Shown in pieces: positions 49,767 through 60,073 of a DNA stretch of 64,000 nucleotides. A program made the position numbers and the translations under genes. Source of the stretch: Selaginella moellendorffii (lineage: Eukaryota; Streptophyta; Lycopodiopsida; Selaginellales; Selaginellaceae); contig NW_003314371.1 in the NCBI RefSeq assembly GCF_000143415.4, positions 207,031 to 271,030 of the forward strand. Direction: 5' to 3'. Under the pieces are notes generated by a model that saw nothing but the letters and a program-made list of their open reading frames with translations, was not told the origin of the DNA and did no database searches. How positions within the stretch are numbered: the stretch's first letter is position 1; each line of letters starts with the position of its first letter.

Positions 49767-51914
49767 CTAAGCAGTTTTTCTACTTTTACTTCGAAGATCA
49801 GCCAGATCAAACAACATCTCCTCGTTGGTGGCATTGGCTCTGATCTTGTACATCTTGCACAATGATTGAAGACGTTTGCGCTTCACCCTACCATCTGCAA
49901 TGTCACGGATCTTTTCCAAGTCGTCCAGCTCGCTTCTATCACACACCAAGTCCCTCTTCCAATATTGGAGCTTTTCTTGGACAAGTGACTTCTCCGGTGG
50001 ATCTTCTAAAGCTTCCTCGGACTCTATGCAGCCGAGAGCCTCCTCCCAAGTCCCTGGCAAGTTCACATCTAGAGAAACCACATCCATCTCGTGGCTCATC
50101 TCTTCTACATAAGGACTTCCAGACACCGGTACGGCCACCTTACACTGCACAATCCCTGGTAAAGAAAGAAACTGTAACTTCACATATCTTGCTCATATGA
50201 AATCACTCACCTCTGATAGCTTTCTGAGAAACCTTTCTAGATGATCGGTACTTCTGGAACTTGAAGCCGCGATAAGAATCCGGGGGTAAAAAGAAAACCA
50301 GCAGAGTTTCATCGTTGTCGGGGTGGCCGCTGTTATAAAACAGCTCTCTCCAGGCTTTCAGAGCCTGCTGCGCCTTGATCGTAGCCTCGAGAACGGGCTT
50401 GTGGTCAGTACAAGCAACGGTAACCTGTCCCAGCGTGCGTGGTAACAGCACAAAATCAAACACCGCATTGTTCTTTCGAAGTGGCCTCCACATATACTTA
50501 ATCGCATCCTCACCTGCAGGGTAGAAAGGAGGAAATCAATAAATAAATAAATCAGATACTAACCAGCTGCGACCAAAGTGTCTTCCAGATCACCTTCGTA
50601 ATATCGTAGAACAAGACCAGGGCCGGAAGGAGATGCTACCAGAGCCTTTGGCTCACCTTGGCGATTTGCACACTCGTATTTAAACTGGAACTTGAATTGC
50701 ACGTCGACACATCTGGTATGGTACCAGCGCAGGCAGGTCCCGCACTGGATCCACGAAACCGTAACATCCGCGCTTGGATCCTCGGTTTGGGAACAACGTT
50801 GGCAGTGAGCAGTGTCAACCTATAGCATGCAAAATAAAACATTCAAATGGTAAAAAAGCACCATCGGCATCACCATAATTTGTTGTGACAACGCCTGCCC
50901 GATGACATATTGCTCGAAAACGAAGCCTCTCAGGGCTGAGTACTCGCTGAACGGCTGAGAAGCCTCAAGAAAGCTGCGGATCTTGTCCACGTCGGTTCTA
51001 CACAGGTAGCCAGCGTAGAGATTGGCCACCTTCTCCGAGCAAAACGTGTACTGAAACTCTCTGAAACCGGTGCCAGGCGTGACATTGAAGTGGAACAAGC
51101 GCCAAGATATGTCCTTGGCATTGTGAGAGCTCTGTAGGATCAACGATAAATTCTTGAGTTTGGTATTCGCCAGGCACTTCATCACGTCCGAATGGAAGTA
51201 TTTCTCCGTTAGATTTCGCACCTCTTGATCCCAAACATGCCGCGGGATGCCACCGTACCAGGCGAACACTAAATCAGCAGCTTTGACCTTCAACCTTACA
51301 TCGTTTGCGTCGTTACCCGTCATCTTGTTCGCCGCCGAGTTCCACACAGCGAGAAGCAAACCAAACTCCCCCCTGTCCCATGGTGGCAGATAGAACGTAT
51401 AGGTCAGGCGAACTTTCCTGATATCCTTCGTATTCGTGTCGTCTGGCGATGCCGCCACAAGCGCTCGGTTGCCAATGGGTCGGTCAGGATAGACCCTTTG
51501 GTCGATCAGATGGAAGGTAACTGCCGGCGATTGGATAACGTCGAACGGATACTTCTTCTTTGGCACCACCCGAAGATCCCCGCTGCCACGAAACTCCCAC
51601 ACCCAGACACCAGTCTCATAGAGAAGTATGGACTCTGGATTGTCAATCCCGGTCCGGATGATGAAGTACCAGAGAAACGCCGACTTGCCCACGCCGGAAT
51701 TGCCATTCAAATGGCACAGGGCGAACTCGCGTGTAACAAGCTCTGATACAATCTCTTTGTAGAGCGCATCGAAAACATCTCTTACGAACAAGATATGAGA
51801 AGACATGGCTGCCAAACTGACACATGCCTTTGGGAGCTCGATTACCGCGCCTGCCGCATACCAATCTGCCGTTTTTCCAACAATACCCCCCCACCATTCG
51901 GCCGCCGCCACCAT
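49767..51914 (-). CDS. Crinkler/RHS-like P-loop NTPase with PHD-like and SAP-like modules
   Basis: Four exons: 51914-50874, 50819-50564, 50513-50211 and 50155-49767 (662 residues). Walker A is LNGNSGVGKSAFLWYF (GNSGVGKS, residues 71-78). Next come VTFHLIDQ, LVAASPDD and YTFYLPPWDRGEFGLL, which resemble the LVDG, SSP and YMPPW landmarks of Crinkler/RHS-type NTPases. Exon 1 ends in a LRGFVFEQYV block. Exon 2 encodes a PHD-like finger: C353-x2-C356, C373-x2-C376, H381-x2-C384 and C397, so seven of eight ligands. Exon 3 (KNNAVFDFVLLPRTLGQVTV) resembles the C-terminal nuclease-like part of the superfamily. The C-terminus has a SAP-like LQSLCKMYKIRANATNEEML. Superfamily assignment is from motif memory; the role in a plant is unknown. 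Confidence 0.62.
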
Positions 51915-52325
51915 TGCGCTTGCGATAGGGCTTAAAGAATATTCCTGGGTTTTGCTCGGTTTGAGAGGATTCCAGGTTTTGCTTTTTTCAAGCCAACCAA
52001 AGCCATATAAAATTCTTAATTTTTTAATTTAATTTGCTTGCTCTTGTTAGTCAGCCTTTTGAATTGGATCTTATTGTGAGCTTGGAAATCGCAGAAGGAA
52101 TGCAAAGATTAGTGAAAAATCACAGAAAAGAGGCAAAAGTCAATAAGAATCAATGAAATATTGTCTGTTGCATCCAGCAATGTTTAGTTTGTTTGATGGT
52201 AGTGTTATAACTTTTAGTGTATCTATTAAAAATTAGTCAACTGAATATTTATAATTTATAAACACAAGATTAAATGGGATGGTTTGATTCCCATTGATTA
52301 CTAGCTACTAACCACAACCTTGGCA
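51915..52325. other. Unassigned AT-rich spacer
   Basis: Upstream region of the Crinkler-like gene and AT-rich DNA. No feature was recognised. Confidence 0.4.
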
Positions 52326-52688
52326 TCACTCTCTTAAGCTTGACAAGTAATTCTTGACCCTCTCCCACACCTCATCATCCTTGACAATAGCATACCCTTT
52401 GCTCCTGCAATCCTTGATACACCTTGACTTGCTCCTCCTTACCACCCAAGAAGAAGACAAAGTAGCATAGTCACAACTCAAAGGCAGCTTCAAGGCAGCG
52501 ATTCCCATGGGCTGCTGCCCCAGATCAAGCACATCCCCCTTTTGCAGGGCCTCAACAGGCGCCTTGACTATAATCAACCTCCTCATCGTTGTGGGGGGAT
52601 GCAGAAAGCTATCCATCGACTTCTGGATCATCCTTCCTTCCACAGATTCAGTTGTTAGATTGAAGTTTAAAAAATAAGAACAATTCAT
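52326..52688 (-). CDS. Hypothetical 120-residue protein
   Basis: A single open frame with an ATG at 52688. No domain was recognised. The C-terminal half is basic and then charged (RRSKSRCIKDCRSKGYAIVK, WERVKNYLSSLRE) and looks like a folded helical end; the N-terminus is less convincing. It could be a small gene, the last exon of an unrecognised gene, or chance. The surrounding DNA is AT-rich and the frame itself is less so, which slightly favours a real coding origin. Confidence 0.3.
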   Translation of the reverse strand: MNCSYFLNFNLTTESVEGRMIQKSMDSFLHPPTTMRRLIIVKAPVEALQKGDVLDLGQQPMGIAALKLPLSCDYATLSSSWVVRRSKSRCIKDCRSKGYAIVKDDEVWERVKNYLSSLRE

Positions 52689-52764
52689 TTTTCATTCTCT
52701 TCCCACCACCTCATCTTCCAGCATTCATCCTGTTCATAGCGAAGCATAGCATGGTCATGTTTAA

Positions 52765-54345
52765 TCAAGAGGGTTCTTCACTTGTGCACATGTTGGAAAC
52801 AAGAATATATGGCGCTCCACTCGTTGAATCAATGTCCAATGCCTCCTTCAAGAATCTGCCCTTGCGAACCAGGAGCGACTGCCAATCAATCAGCCCGGGG
52901 ACATACGGCATGCTAGTCACAAGGTCAGCGGCACTATCTAGATGCCCAACACGACCCAGGAGATCAGTCATGCAGCAGAAGATTTCCTTGGTTGGATTCA
53001 TGGCACGATCCATTCCCATGGAGCAAAAACATGCCCATCCCGAGCGCAAATCTCCAGCGTGACTACATCCGTGAAGAATGCTTAGAAAAGAGGTCTCATC
53101 ACATTGGATTGCCTCCAAATCCATGACTTTGAGGAGCTCCAGGCTCTGCAAGTACTGGCAATTGCTTGTGTACGCGTTGAGCATTGCATTCCAGGAGATT
53201 GTATCACGCTCAGGCATCGCGGCAAGCACAGCTCTAGCGTGGTTTAGAAGCCCCCTTCTCGCGTAAGCTGACAGCATCGCGTTCCACGCTGCCACATCGC
53301 GCAGGGGCATCTTCTGGAACAAATACTTAGACTCCTCCAGATGCCCTTCCACGGCATATGCATTGATCATTAGCGTCCAAGAAACGAGATTTCTCTCCGG
53401 GATTGTATCAAAAACAAATCTTGCTTCTTCCACCTTTCGATGCAGTGCATAAGCGTCTAGAAGAGCGTTCCAAGAGACTAGATCCCGCTCGCGCATTTCC
53501 AGAAACACGCTTCGTGCCTCTTCTGGATGCCCCGACTGGGCATACCCGGAGATTAGAGTGTTCCACGACACAAGGCTCCACTCGGGCATATGATCAAAAA
53601 AGATTTTAGCTTTGCCAAGGTTATGATTTGCGATGTAGCCCGAAAGCATTGAGTTCCACGAGAACTGGTCCCTTCTCGGCATGGCATCAAACAGAGCTCT
53701 GGCTGCTTCGGTGTGTCCATGCCGGGCATTTGCCGCAATCAAGGTCGTCCATGAAATCACGTCCCTCTCCGGCATCTTATCAAACAGTGATTTCGCGCGA
53801 GCCAGCTGACTATTGCGAGAGTAGATTCCCAGCATGGCATTTAACGACACCACATTCCACTCGATCATAGCGTCGAAGATCTCTTGAGCCCTCCCAAGCT
53901 GCCCCGCAAGGGCAAATGCCGAGAGGAGTGCGTTCCACGATATGAGATTCCTCTCCAGCATCTGGTCAAAGATGCCCTTCGCGCTCTGGATGAATCCATT
54001 CCTGGCATACGCGGAGAGCATCGCATTCCAGGGCGCGAGCGTCCATAACGGCATAGCATCAAAGAAACGCTTGGCGCTCTCCAGATGCCCATTCTGGGCA
54101 AATGCCGAGAGCATGAGCACCCAAGAGAAGCTATCCCTGTTGCTGATCCACCCAAACACGCGGGCGGCATCGTCCACGCTCCCGCATTTTCCATACATTT
54201 GCAGCAGAAGATTCGCCACATAGGTGTCCGATCTGAGCGTGCGATGCGTCGCGAGAACCTGCGCGTGGATCTGCTTTGCCGCGGACAAGGTCCGGCACGA
54301 CGAGATGCGATCGAGGCAGGCATTGCGATCGAAACTGGAGCTCAT
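52765..54345 (-). CDS. PPR protein with tandem S motifs and E-like end
   Basis: Intronless, 526 residues. It starts with a CRTLSAAKQIHAQVLA-type leader and VANLLLQMYGKCGSVDDAAR, then runs as about ten units of 31 residues (MPLWTLAPWNAMLSAYARNG, MPERDVISWTTLIAANARHG and similar). The end has CDETSFLSILHGCSHAGD, KEIFCCMTDLLGRVGHL and LIDWQSLLVRKGRF, an E-type region without DYW. It would bind organellar RNA. Its start codon is 65 bp from that of the divergent hydrolase gene. Confidence 0.88.
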   Translation of the reverse strand: MSSSFDRNACLDRISSCRTLSAAKQIHAQVLATHRTLRSDTYVANLLLQMYGKCGSVDDAARVFGWISNRDSFSWVLMLSAFAQNGHLESAKRFFDAMPLWTLAPWNAMLSAYARNGFIQSAKGIFDQMLERNLISWNALLSAFALAGQLGRAQEIFDAMIEWNVVSLNAMLGIYSRNSQLARAKSLFDKMPERDVISWTTLIAANARHGHTEAARALFDAMPRRDQFSWNSMLSGYIANHNLGKAKIFFDHMPEWSLVSWNTLISGYAQSGHPEEARSVFLEMRERDLVSWNALLDAYALHRKVEEARFVFDTIPERNLVSWTLMINAYAVEGHLEESKYLFQKMPLRDVAAWNAMLSAYARRGLLNHARAVLAAMPERDTISWNAMLNAYTSNCQYLQSLELLKVMDLEAIQCDETSFLSILHGCSHAGDLRSGWACFCSMGMDRAMNPTKEIFCCMTDLLGRVGHLDSAADLVTSMPYVPGLIDWQSLLVRKGRFLKEALDIDSTSGAPYILVSNMCTSEEPS

Positions 54346-54410
54346 GAATGCCAGGCATGGTAAAGTTCTACTCCCATTTTCTTGGAAGCCCTAAAGACCA
54401 AGATTCTTCG
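54346..54410. promoter_or_regulatory. 65-bp bidirectional start region (PPR / MBL hydrolase)
   Basis: The two divergent start codons are separated by 65 bp. An in-frame ATG at 54348 could extend the hydrolase by 21 residues, which would leave only 2 bp between the genes; the ATG at 54411 is preferred. Transcripts of the two genes probably overlap at their 5' ends. Confidence 0.4.
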
Positions 54411-55876
54411 ATGGAGGCGATGGCGAATGGAGGAGCGGTGGCGCGCGATGGCTCCGAGCTCATAGTTTTAGGATCTGGATCTTCCACGGGAGTTCCAAGC
54501 CCGGTGTGCTTGCTGCGGCCCAGCGATCCGCCGTGCGCCGTGTGCCACAAGGCCATTGCCTTGCCTCCACAGATCAACAAAAACTATAGGTGTGTTCGTT
54601 GTTCTTCTAGTTTTTCTTTTTTTGTCGTTTTTTGGCTAGAAACATTCACTTGGTCGATCAGATCCAATCCTTCCTTGCTCATCAAATTCTTGCATGGTGA
54701 TGGGGAGCTGCGATTCATCCAGATTGACGCTGGCAAGCATTTCAAGGAGCAAGTTCTTCGCTGGTATTTGCCGAACAAAGTTCCCAGGCTCGATGCTGTG
54801 AGTTCTCGCGTTCTTTTCTTCTTTGCTCCTTCTCCAGTTTTTATTTCTCGTTTGCTAGATCCTTTTGACACATGAGCATGCTGATGCAATGCTAGGCCTT
54901 GACGAGATCCGTGGCGTGCAACCGTATGATTCCTTGAACCGGATCAAGCCATTGTCTTGTTTCTTGTCTCAGGAAACCATGGACAGGTAACGTAAGTTTC
55001 GTCGCGAATAGTCTAACATCCTTGGCGCAGTGTAGCTGAGAAGTTCCCATACCTTGTCCAGAAAGGTGTCAAGGAGGGGCAGGAGATCCGGCGAGTGACG
55101 CAGCTGAACTACAAGATCGTCCAAACTTCCTGCGATGCGCCGTTTGATGTGGAGGGCCTCGAGTTCACTCCGCTACCAGTTAAGTTCTCTCGCGCTGCCA
55201 GTGTTCTAGCTTATGTTTCTCTCTTCTAACAGGTAATGCATGGAGAAGACTATCTCTGCCTTGGATTCCTCTTTGGACGGAAGTCCAGAGTGGCTTACAT
55301 CTCAGATGTATCGAGGATTCTACCCGAGACCGAGCAGCGTAAGCTAGATGATAATATTCTAGTGCTCTTTCCACTCAGATAATTTGTCTATGCTGTAGTG
55401 ATCTCGCAAGAAAGTGGAGGACAAGTTGATCTGCTTTTCCTCGACACCTTGTACAAGGTAAAGTTTTGATCTTTTCCTTGCCGGAGCGTTTTTTAATGCT
55501 TCGATCGATACCGCAGAAGGACAAGCACAACACACACTTTTGCTTTCCTCAGGTAACTTCACAGTAGCAGTAGCAGTTTTTCTCACACAAGCTTTGGATT
55601 TGTACGCTTGCTAAGAATTCATGCATTCTCGCAGAGCCTGGAGGCAGTGAAGCGAATCCGCCCCAAGCGCGCCTTGTTTGTAGGCATGACTCACGAATTC
55701 GACCATGAGCTCGACAACGAGTTCCTCGCAAACTGGTCCAAGACGTAAGCGCGTTTTCTTCTTTGGCATTCGTTTTCTTCGCGTGATACAAGCAACCGTT
55801 TGGGGTGATGGATTTCAGCGAGGGAATAGACGTCCGCCTGGCCTACGACGGCTTGCGAATTCCAATCGATCTCTAG
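54411..55876 (+). CDS. Metallo-beta-lactamase-fold hydrolase (PhnP/C777.06c-like)
   Basis: Nine exons: 54411-54589, 54662-54797, 54859-54986, 55031-55178, 55233-55338, 55399-55457, 55517-55552, 55635-55744 and 55819-55876 (319 residues). It starts with the LIVLGSGSSTGVPSP block typical of PhnP-like cyclic-phosphate phosphodiesterases. The metal site LLTHEHADAMLGLDE (His110, His112, Asp114) is intact. Further ligands are likely in VMHGEDYLCLGF, YISDVSRI and MTHEFDHELDNEFL. A probable CAVC motif after PPCAVCHKA may be structural. The substrate is unknown; the family includes phosphodiesterases and uncharacterised hydrolases of plants and fungi. Confidence 0.87.
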
Positions 55877-56340
55877 AAAAAAGAAAACGCCAGCGCCATC
55901 GCTCGCAAGTTACGAATTTTTCAACCAGATTCATTCGATCGTTCGCTCGCTCGTCTCCCTTTAAATTCATTCCATTCTTTCCATTCATTGTTGGAAGCTC
56001 CGCCAGCCAGTGAATGTGAAGCAAGATACAAGCCGTCCGTTCTGGCGGCCATCCGACGGCTGGTGTCAGTGGATATGCCCGCGAGGATATTCGAATCGGC
56101 ATATACCTAGACACAGGCAACAGAAAATTTGGTCACTATATAACCGTGTGGGACTTCCATCTCCAATGGTGGTACGGTCGTGTACCTCATTTCCAAGTAG
56201 CCGCGGTTTGATCGCGAGGGTTCTTGTCAAGCGCGCCTTCTATCCATCGATCGATCGATCGGCTTAGCTAAGGTGTGGCTGGTGCCGCGCGCGCAGCTCA
56301 ACGATCGATTGATCGCGTCGCGGGCGATATTTCGAGCAAA
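55877..56340. other. Hydrolase 3' UTR and phosphatase upstream region
   Basis: Contains a GATC microsatellite near 56246-56262. No gene was recognised; the last 100 bp are probably the 5' UTR of the phosphatase gene. Confidence 0.4.
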
Positions 56341-57973
56341 ATGGGAGCCGGCGATGACTATCGCCACGCTAGCGACGAGGAGGAGGCGCTCATTGTCTCC
56401 AAGACGAGGGTAAGTAGCGCGATAGATGCGATCGGGCATGCGGCATTCTAATGTGGGTGTGGATTTTGATTTACTAGGAGGAGCTGCGAGCTAATGATTC
56501 CAGGAGATTCTGGATCGTGGTGTCGCTGCTGCTGCTCGTCTCGGTTCTAGGTCTGGGCTTGCTTTACTCCAGGGCTGGAGGAGGGATCATCACCAGGCAA
56601 GAGGAGTTCCCCTTAAATTTCTTGGTGATCGGTGATTGGGGAAGAAATGGGTTCTACAACCAGTCTCTTGTTGCTAGTCAGGTACCGTTTTTTTTTCTCC
56701 CTCTTTTGTTCTTCTTTCTCTTGTTCTTCTTTTCAGTTTTCTAGCTTTGCAAGGATTGTTCTTGCAGTGTACTGATTTGTTTCTTGTGGTTTCTCAGATG
56801 GGCCGAGTTGGCGAGCTCCTCGATATCGATTTTGTTATCTCGGTCGGTGACAACTTCTATAACACCGGACTAACCGGTGTTAAGGATCCAAAGTTCACGA
56901 CCTCATTCAGCAGGATTTATACTGCTCCCAGCCTACAAAAGCCGTGGTACACAAGTAAGACTTTTCCATCTCTTCTAGAACTTGGAACAAATTTCTTATG
57001 TTTCGTCTTTCCTCGGCAGTTCTTGGCAACCACGATTATATGGGAGACGCTCTGGCGCAGCTTGACCCGGCCATGACACAGCGTGATTCGCGTTGGTATT
57101 GCAGGCGAGAGTTTGAGCTGCGAAGATCACTGTGTGGAAGTCTCAACACAGGTAATCGTCAAACTTTGCTTTTCTTTGTTAAGAACACCTGACAAAAAGC
57201 TTTAAACACCTTTTGGTCGCTTGTGGCAGGAGCCTGTGAGTCCTCCGTGGACTTGTTCTTCATTGACACGACCCCCTTCATTGACGAGTATTGGATGCCA
57301 AATGCAACTCAAACATTCGATTGGCGAGGATTGGCACCACGCCAAGAACAGCTCCGCTCACAAGTCGAGGCAAGCGACGCAGCTTTCACGTAGCATAGGA
57401 ACTCGTCCAGTAGCTTCTCCTCTCGATTTCTTTTCTAACTGTCTTCCGGGTTGCTTCTTCCAGCGGCTCGACAGATTGCTGGCGTCGTCTCGAGCAACAT
57501 GGAAGATCGTTGTTGGCCACCACACGATGCACAGCTTTGGACGCCACGGCGACTCCGTAGAACTCCTCGACCAGATTCTACCCGTATTGGAGGTAAACAA
57601 TTTCTCCATTTCCTTGACTCTTGCTTACTCAGGACTTCCTTCTCCAGGCTCACGACGTTGACGCATACATAAATGGCCACGACCATTGTCTCGAGCACAT
57701 AAAACACTCGGACAGGTACGCATATGATCTTTCCATTCCCGCGGATCATTCATGTTCGGTATGGCTTGTCTTTGCAGCAAGATCACCTTCATCACCAGCG
57801 GCGCGGGCTCCAAATCCTGGCAAGGAATCCGCCCCGCCACAGTTGCGAACGGCCTGCACTTCGCCTACGATGGCCAAGGCTTCGTCTCGGCTTCCGTGGG
57901 GCGCAGCTCGTTTCTGCTAGAGTTCTACGACGCATTCGGGAACGTGTTGCATACCACGCATCTTAGAAAGTAG
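56341..57973 (+). CDS. Purple acid phosphatase (low-molecular-weight type)
   Basis: Binuclear metal phosphatase of the small plant PAP group (PAP3/8/17-like). Eight exons: 56341-56409, 56478-56681, 56798-56954, 57020-57151, 57230-57369, 57464-57592, 57648-57715 and 57778-57973 (364 residues). The five metal-binding motifs are present: GDWG, VGDNFY, LGNHDY, VVGHH and NGHDHCLEH. Residues 34-52 form a hydrophobic anchor after a cytosolic, acidic EEEALIVSK stretch, so the protein is probably a type II membrane or vacuolar protein and not simply secreted. Intron 5 seems to use a GC donor (GTCGAG|GCAAGC), which keeps QVERLDRLLAS in frame; a GT six bases upstream is the alternative. The C-terminal GFVSASVGRSSFLLEFYDAF is typical. 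Confidence 0.92.
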
Positions 57974-58233
57974 AAGATCGTGTCTCTGTATGAACAAGGT
58001 GCGAGTCTTGTATACAAGGTGGGAGATGGAAGAAAACTCTTTTGTTCTTGATGAAAGCTTGGAACTCACAAAGATCATCCCTGGCTTTTCCAGATCTTTC
58101 CGCGAGCTTGGTTTTCTGGCCTAGTTTATCCACACGAAAAGAGATAGTGAGAAAGCTCAAGGGCGACGAAAAGAGAGTGCTTGGCCGGCGAGAAGCTCAA
58201 GGGCGAGTTTCCACAGCTCGGCTGGCGAGAAGC
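57974..58233. other. Convergent 3' ends with short direct repeats
   Basis: PAP and ORP genes converge here. GAAAGCTCAAGGGCGA-like blocks repeat at about 58153, 58193 and 58230, the last overlapping the ORP stop codon. Confidence 0.5.
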
Positions 58234-59836
58234 TCAAGGAAGAGGAACTACGAGTGGAGCTGGAGGAACAGGCTGCTCCGGATGCTGCCACTCCCAATCG
58301 CCAGTCTCGGCGGACAGCGTAAAGAACTTTGGGCTCCACTTGATCCCCAAGGCCTGCCTCTCCTTGCGGAGCGCTCGCTGCGATTCCTCCACGCAAAGCT
58401 TGGCCGCCCGAGCCTTGTCCACTTCTCTCGTCAAGATCCCCTCGGACACACCGCTCCACACGAGCGTCGACTCCATGGGTGATATTGCCTGTGGCCAACT
58501 TTGCGTTAGAGCAAGCTATGGCTAGAGGAAGAAGAAGAGGAAGAGTTTCTTACGTTGAGGTTCTTCACTTGTGGAGGCCGGAGCTTCCCGACCACCGCCC
58601 TCGCATCATACAGTGTGCTCGTCGTGCCACTGGAGCTCTCCTTGAGATAAACAAACCTGGAATTCGCGAGAGGAAGAATGGCGTGAGAAAGAATCGAGGA
58701 AAGAAAAGAAGAATGGAATTCGCGAGAGGAAGTAAGAAAGAAGAGAAGAATGGAATTCGCGACGAGAGGAGGAACAGCTTGAGTAAGAACAAAGAAGAGA
58801 AGAATGCGAGTGATTTTCTACTCACTGGTCCCAATTGCCATGGATTTCATAGAGCGTGTTCCCGGTGTTGGTGTCCCAGACCTTGCCACCGATCCTCCTG
58901 CTCGAGCCGTGTAATCCAAAGAATCCCTTGTTCTTGTACACGACCGTGGCCTTGAGCCCCGTCTCGGCGCAGCTCACCGTGGTAGAGCCGCTCCAATCCG
59001 TGCCGGGCACGGGCAAGAACCGGAACCCCAGCTTGGGCGAGGTCATCTCGTAGGATTCGCCGTGCCGCGCGAGCTTGAGGAGCCTGCGGCCTTGGATCGT
59101 GATATCGACGCCGCTGCCTGGAAGATCGAGCAAGAAAATGCATAAGAAATCCGGGATCCAAATCGCGCAAAGAGAGATCGCGATCGCACCATAGAACCTG
59201 GGAGACGCGTGGTGCCAGAATCGGAGCTGGAATCCCTTCTTCTCGTTCGTGGCATAGAGCGCGCTCACGGGCGGATGGTGAGAGACCTAAAAAAATGGAC
59301 GAAGCATATTAGAGGATATTCGCGCTTCTTCTTCTCACCTGTTCTAGGAGGACATTGAGATCGCCCACCGAGGCGTGGTGTGTCTCGCCCAGGATGGGGT
59401 TGTACGGCGCCTTGCCAAAGTGGGGCTGGCGAGTGGCGGAGATGTGCCATCGCAGGGCGTGGAGGAAGCGATCCATGGGCGTGGCGGCGTCGGCGCATTG
59501 GGAGAGGATGTCCTGGGTGAAGCAGTAGACCATCTCGCCGTAGAGCTGGAGCTGCGACTTGGGGAAATTGAGGTGGACGGGCACCTGGAAGCGCGAGAGG
59601 TCGGCGCCCATGCCCTTGAACAGATCCAGGTAGCGCCCGATCCCGCCAATCCTCGACGTCGCCGACTTGGCATCGTCCCCGCCGGGCGACGAATCCGACG
59701 CCTCCAGCTGCAGTGGCGGCGTGAGAACCGGCATTCTCGGGCGTGGGCGATCTTCGGCGGCAGGGGCTGGATCGTGATCGGTGGCTTGCTGGAAGAATCC
59801 CAGGAGGCCCATGCTACTGCACAGCTCCAGCGACAT
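58234..59836 (-). CDS. Oxysterol-binding-protein-related protein (short ORP)
   Basis: Lipid-transfer protein of the ORP family, acting at membrane contact sites and exchanging sterol or phosphoinositide. Five exons: 59836-59339, 59286-59190, 59117-58826, 58656-58554 and 58488-58234 (414 residues). The signature EQVSHHPPVSAL begins at about residue 165. Earlier are NFPKSQLQLYGEMVY and HFGKAPYNPILGETH. Later come KAPYN-type and GKVWDTNTGNTLYEIHGNWD, and the C-terminal PMESTLVWSGVSEGI. There is no PH domain or FFAT motif, matching the short plant ORP3-like group. The ATG at 59836 (MSLELCSSMGLLG) is the first in frame. Intron 3 contains three GGAATTCGCGA-type direct repeats (58659, 58715, 58752). 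Confidence 0.92.
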
Positions 59837-60020
59837 CCGTGCGCGGGATGGGATAACGTTTCCGCGCACGAGCTATAGAGCTTGCAAAGGAAGAAAGATC
59901 GATTTCAAACGATCAATCGCGGGCGAGAGAGAGGAAGAGAAGCAATACCGGGATAGCTGGAATTCTGTGGGAATTTATCCTCAGGGCGACCCAGAGGTCC
60001 AAGAGACCTGATATAAAAAC

Positions 60021-60073
<53 letters not shown>

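Noticed and set aside
50637-50657. Possible 21-nt intron (GTGAGC to GGTAG) inside exon 2 of the Crinkler-like gene
   Set aside because: Too short to be spliced, and the frame is open straight through.
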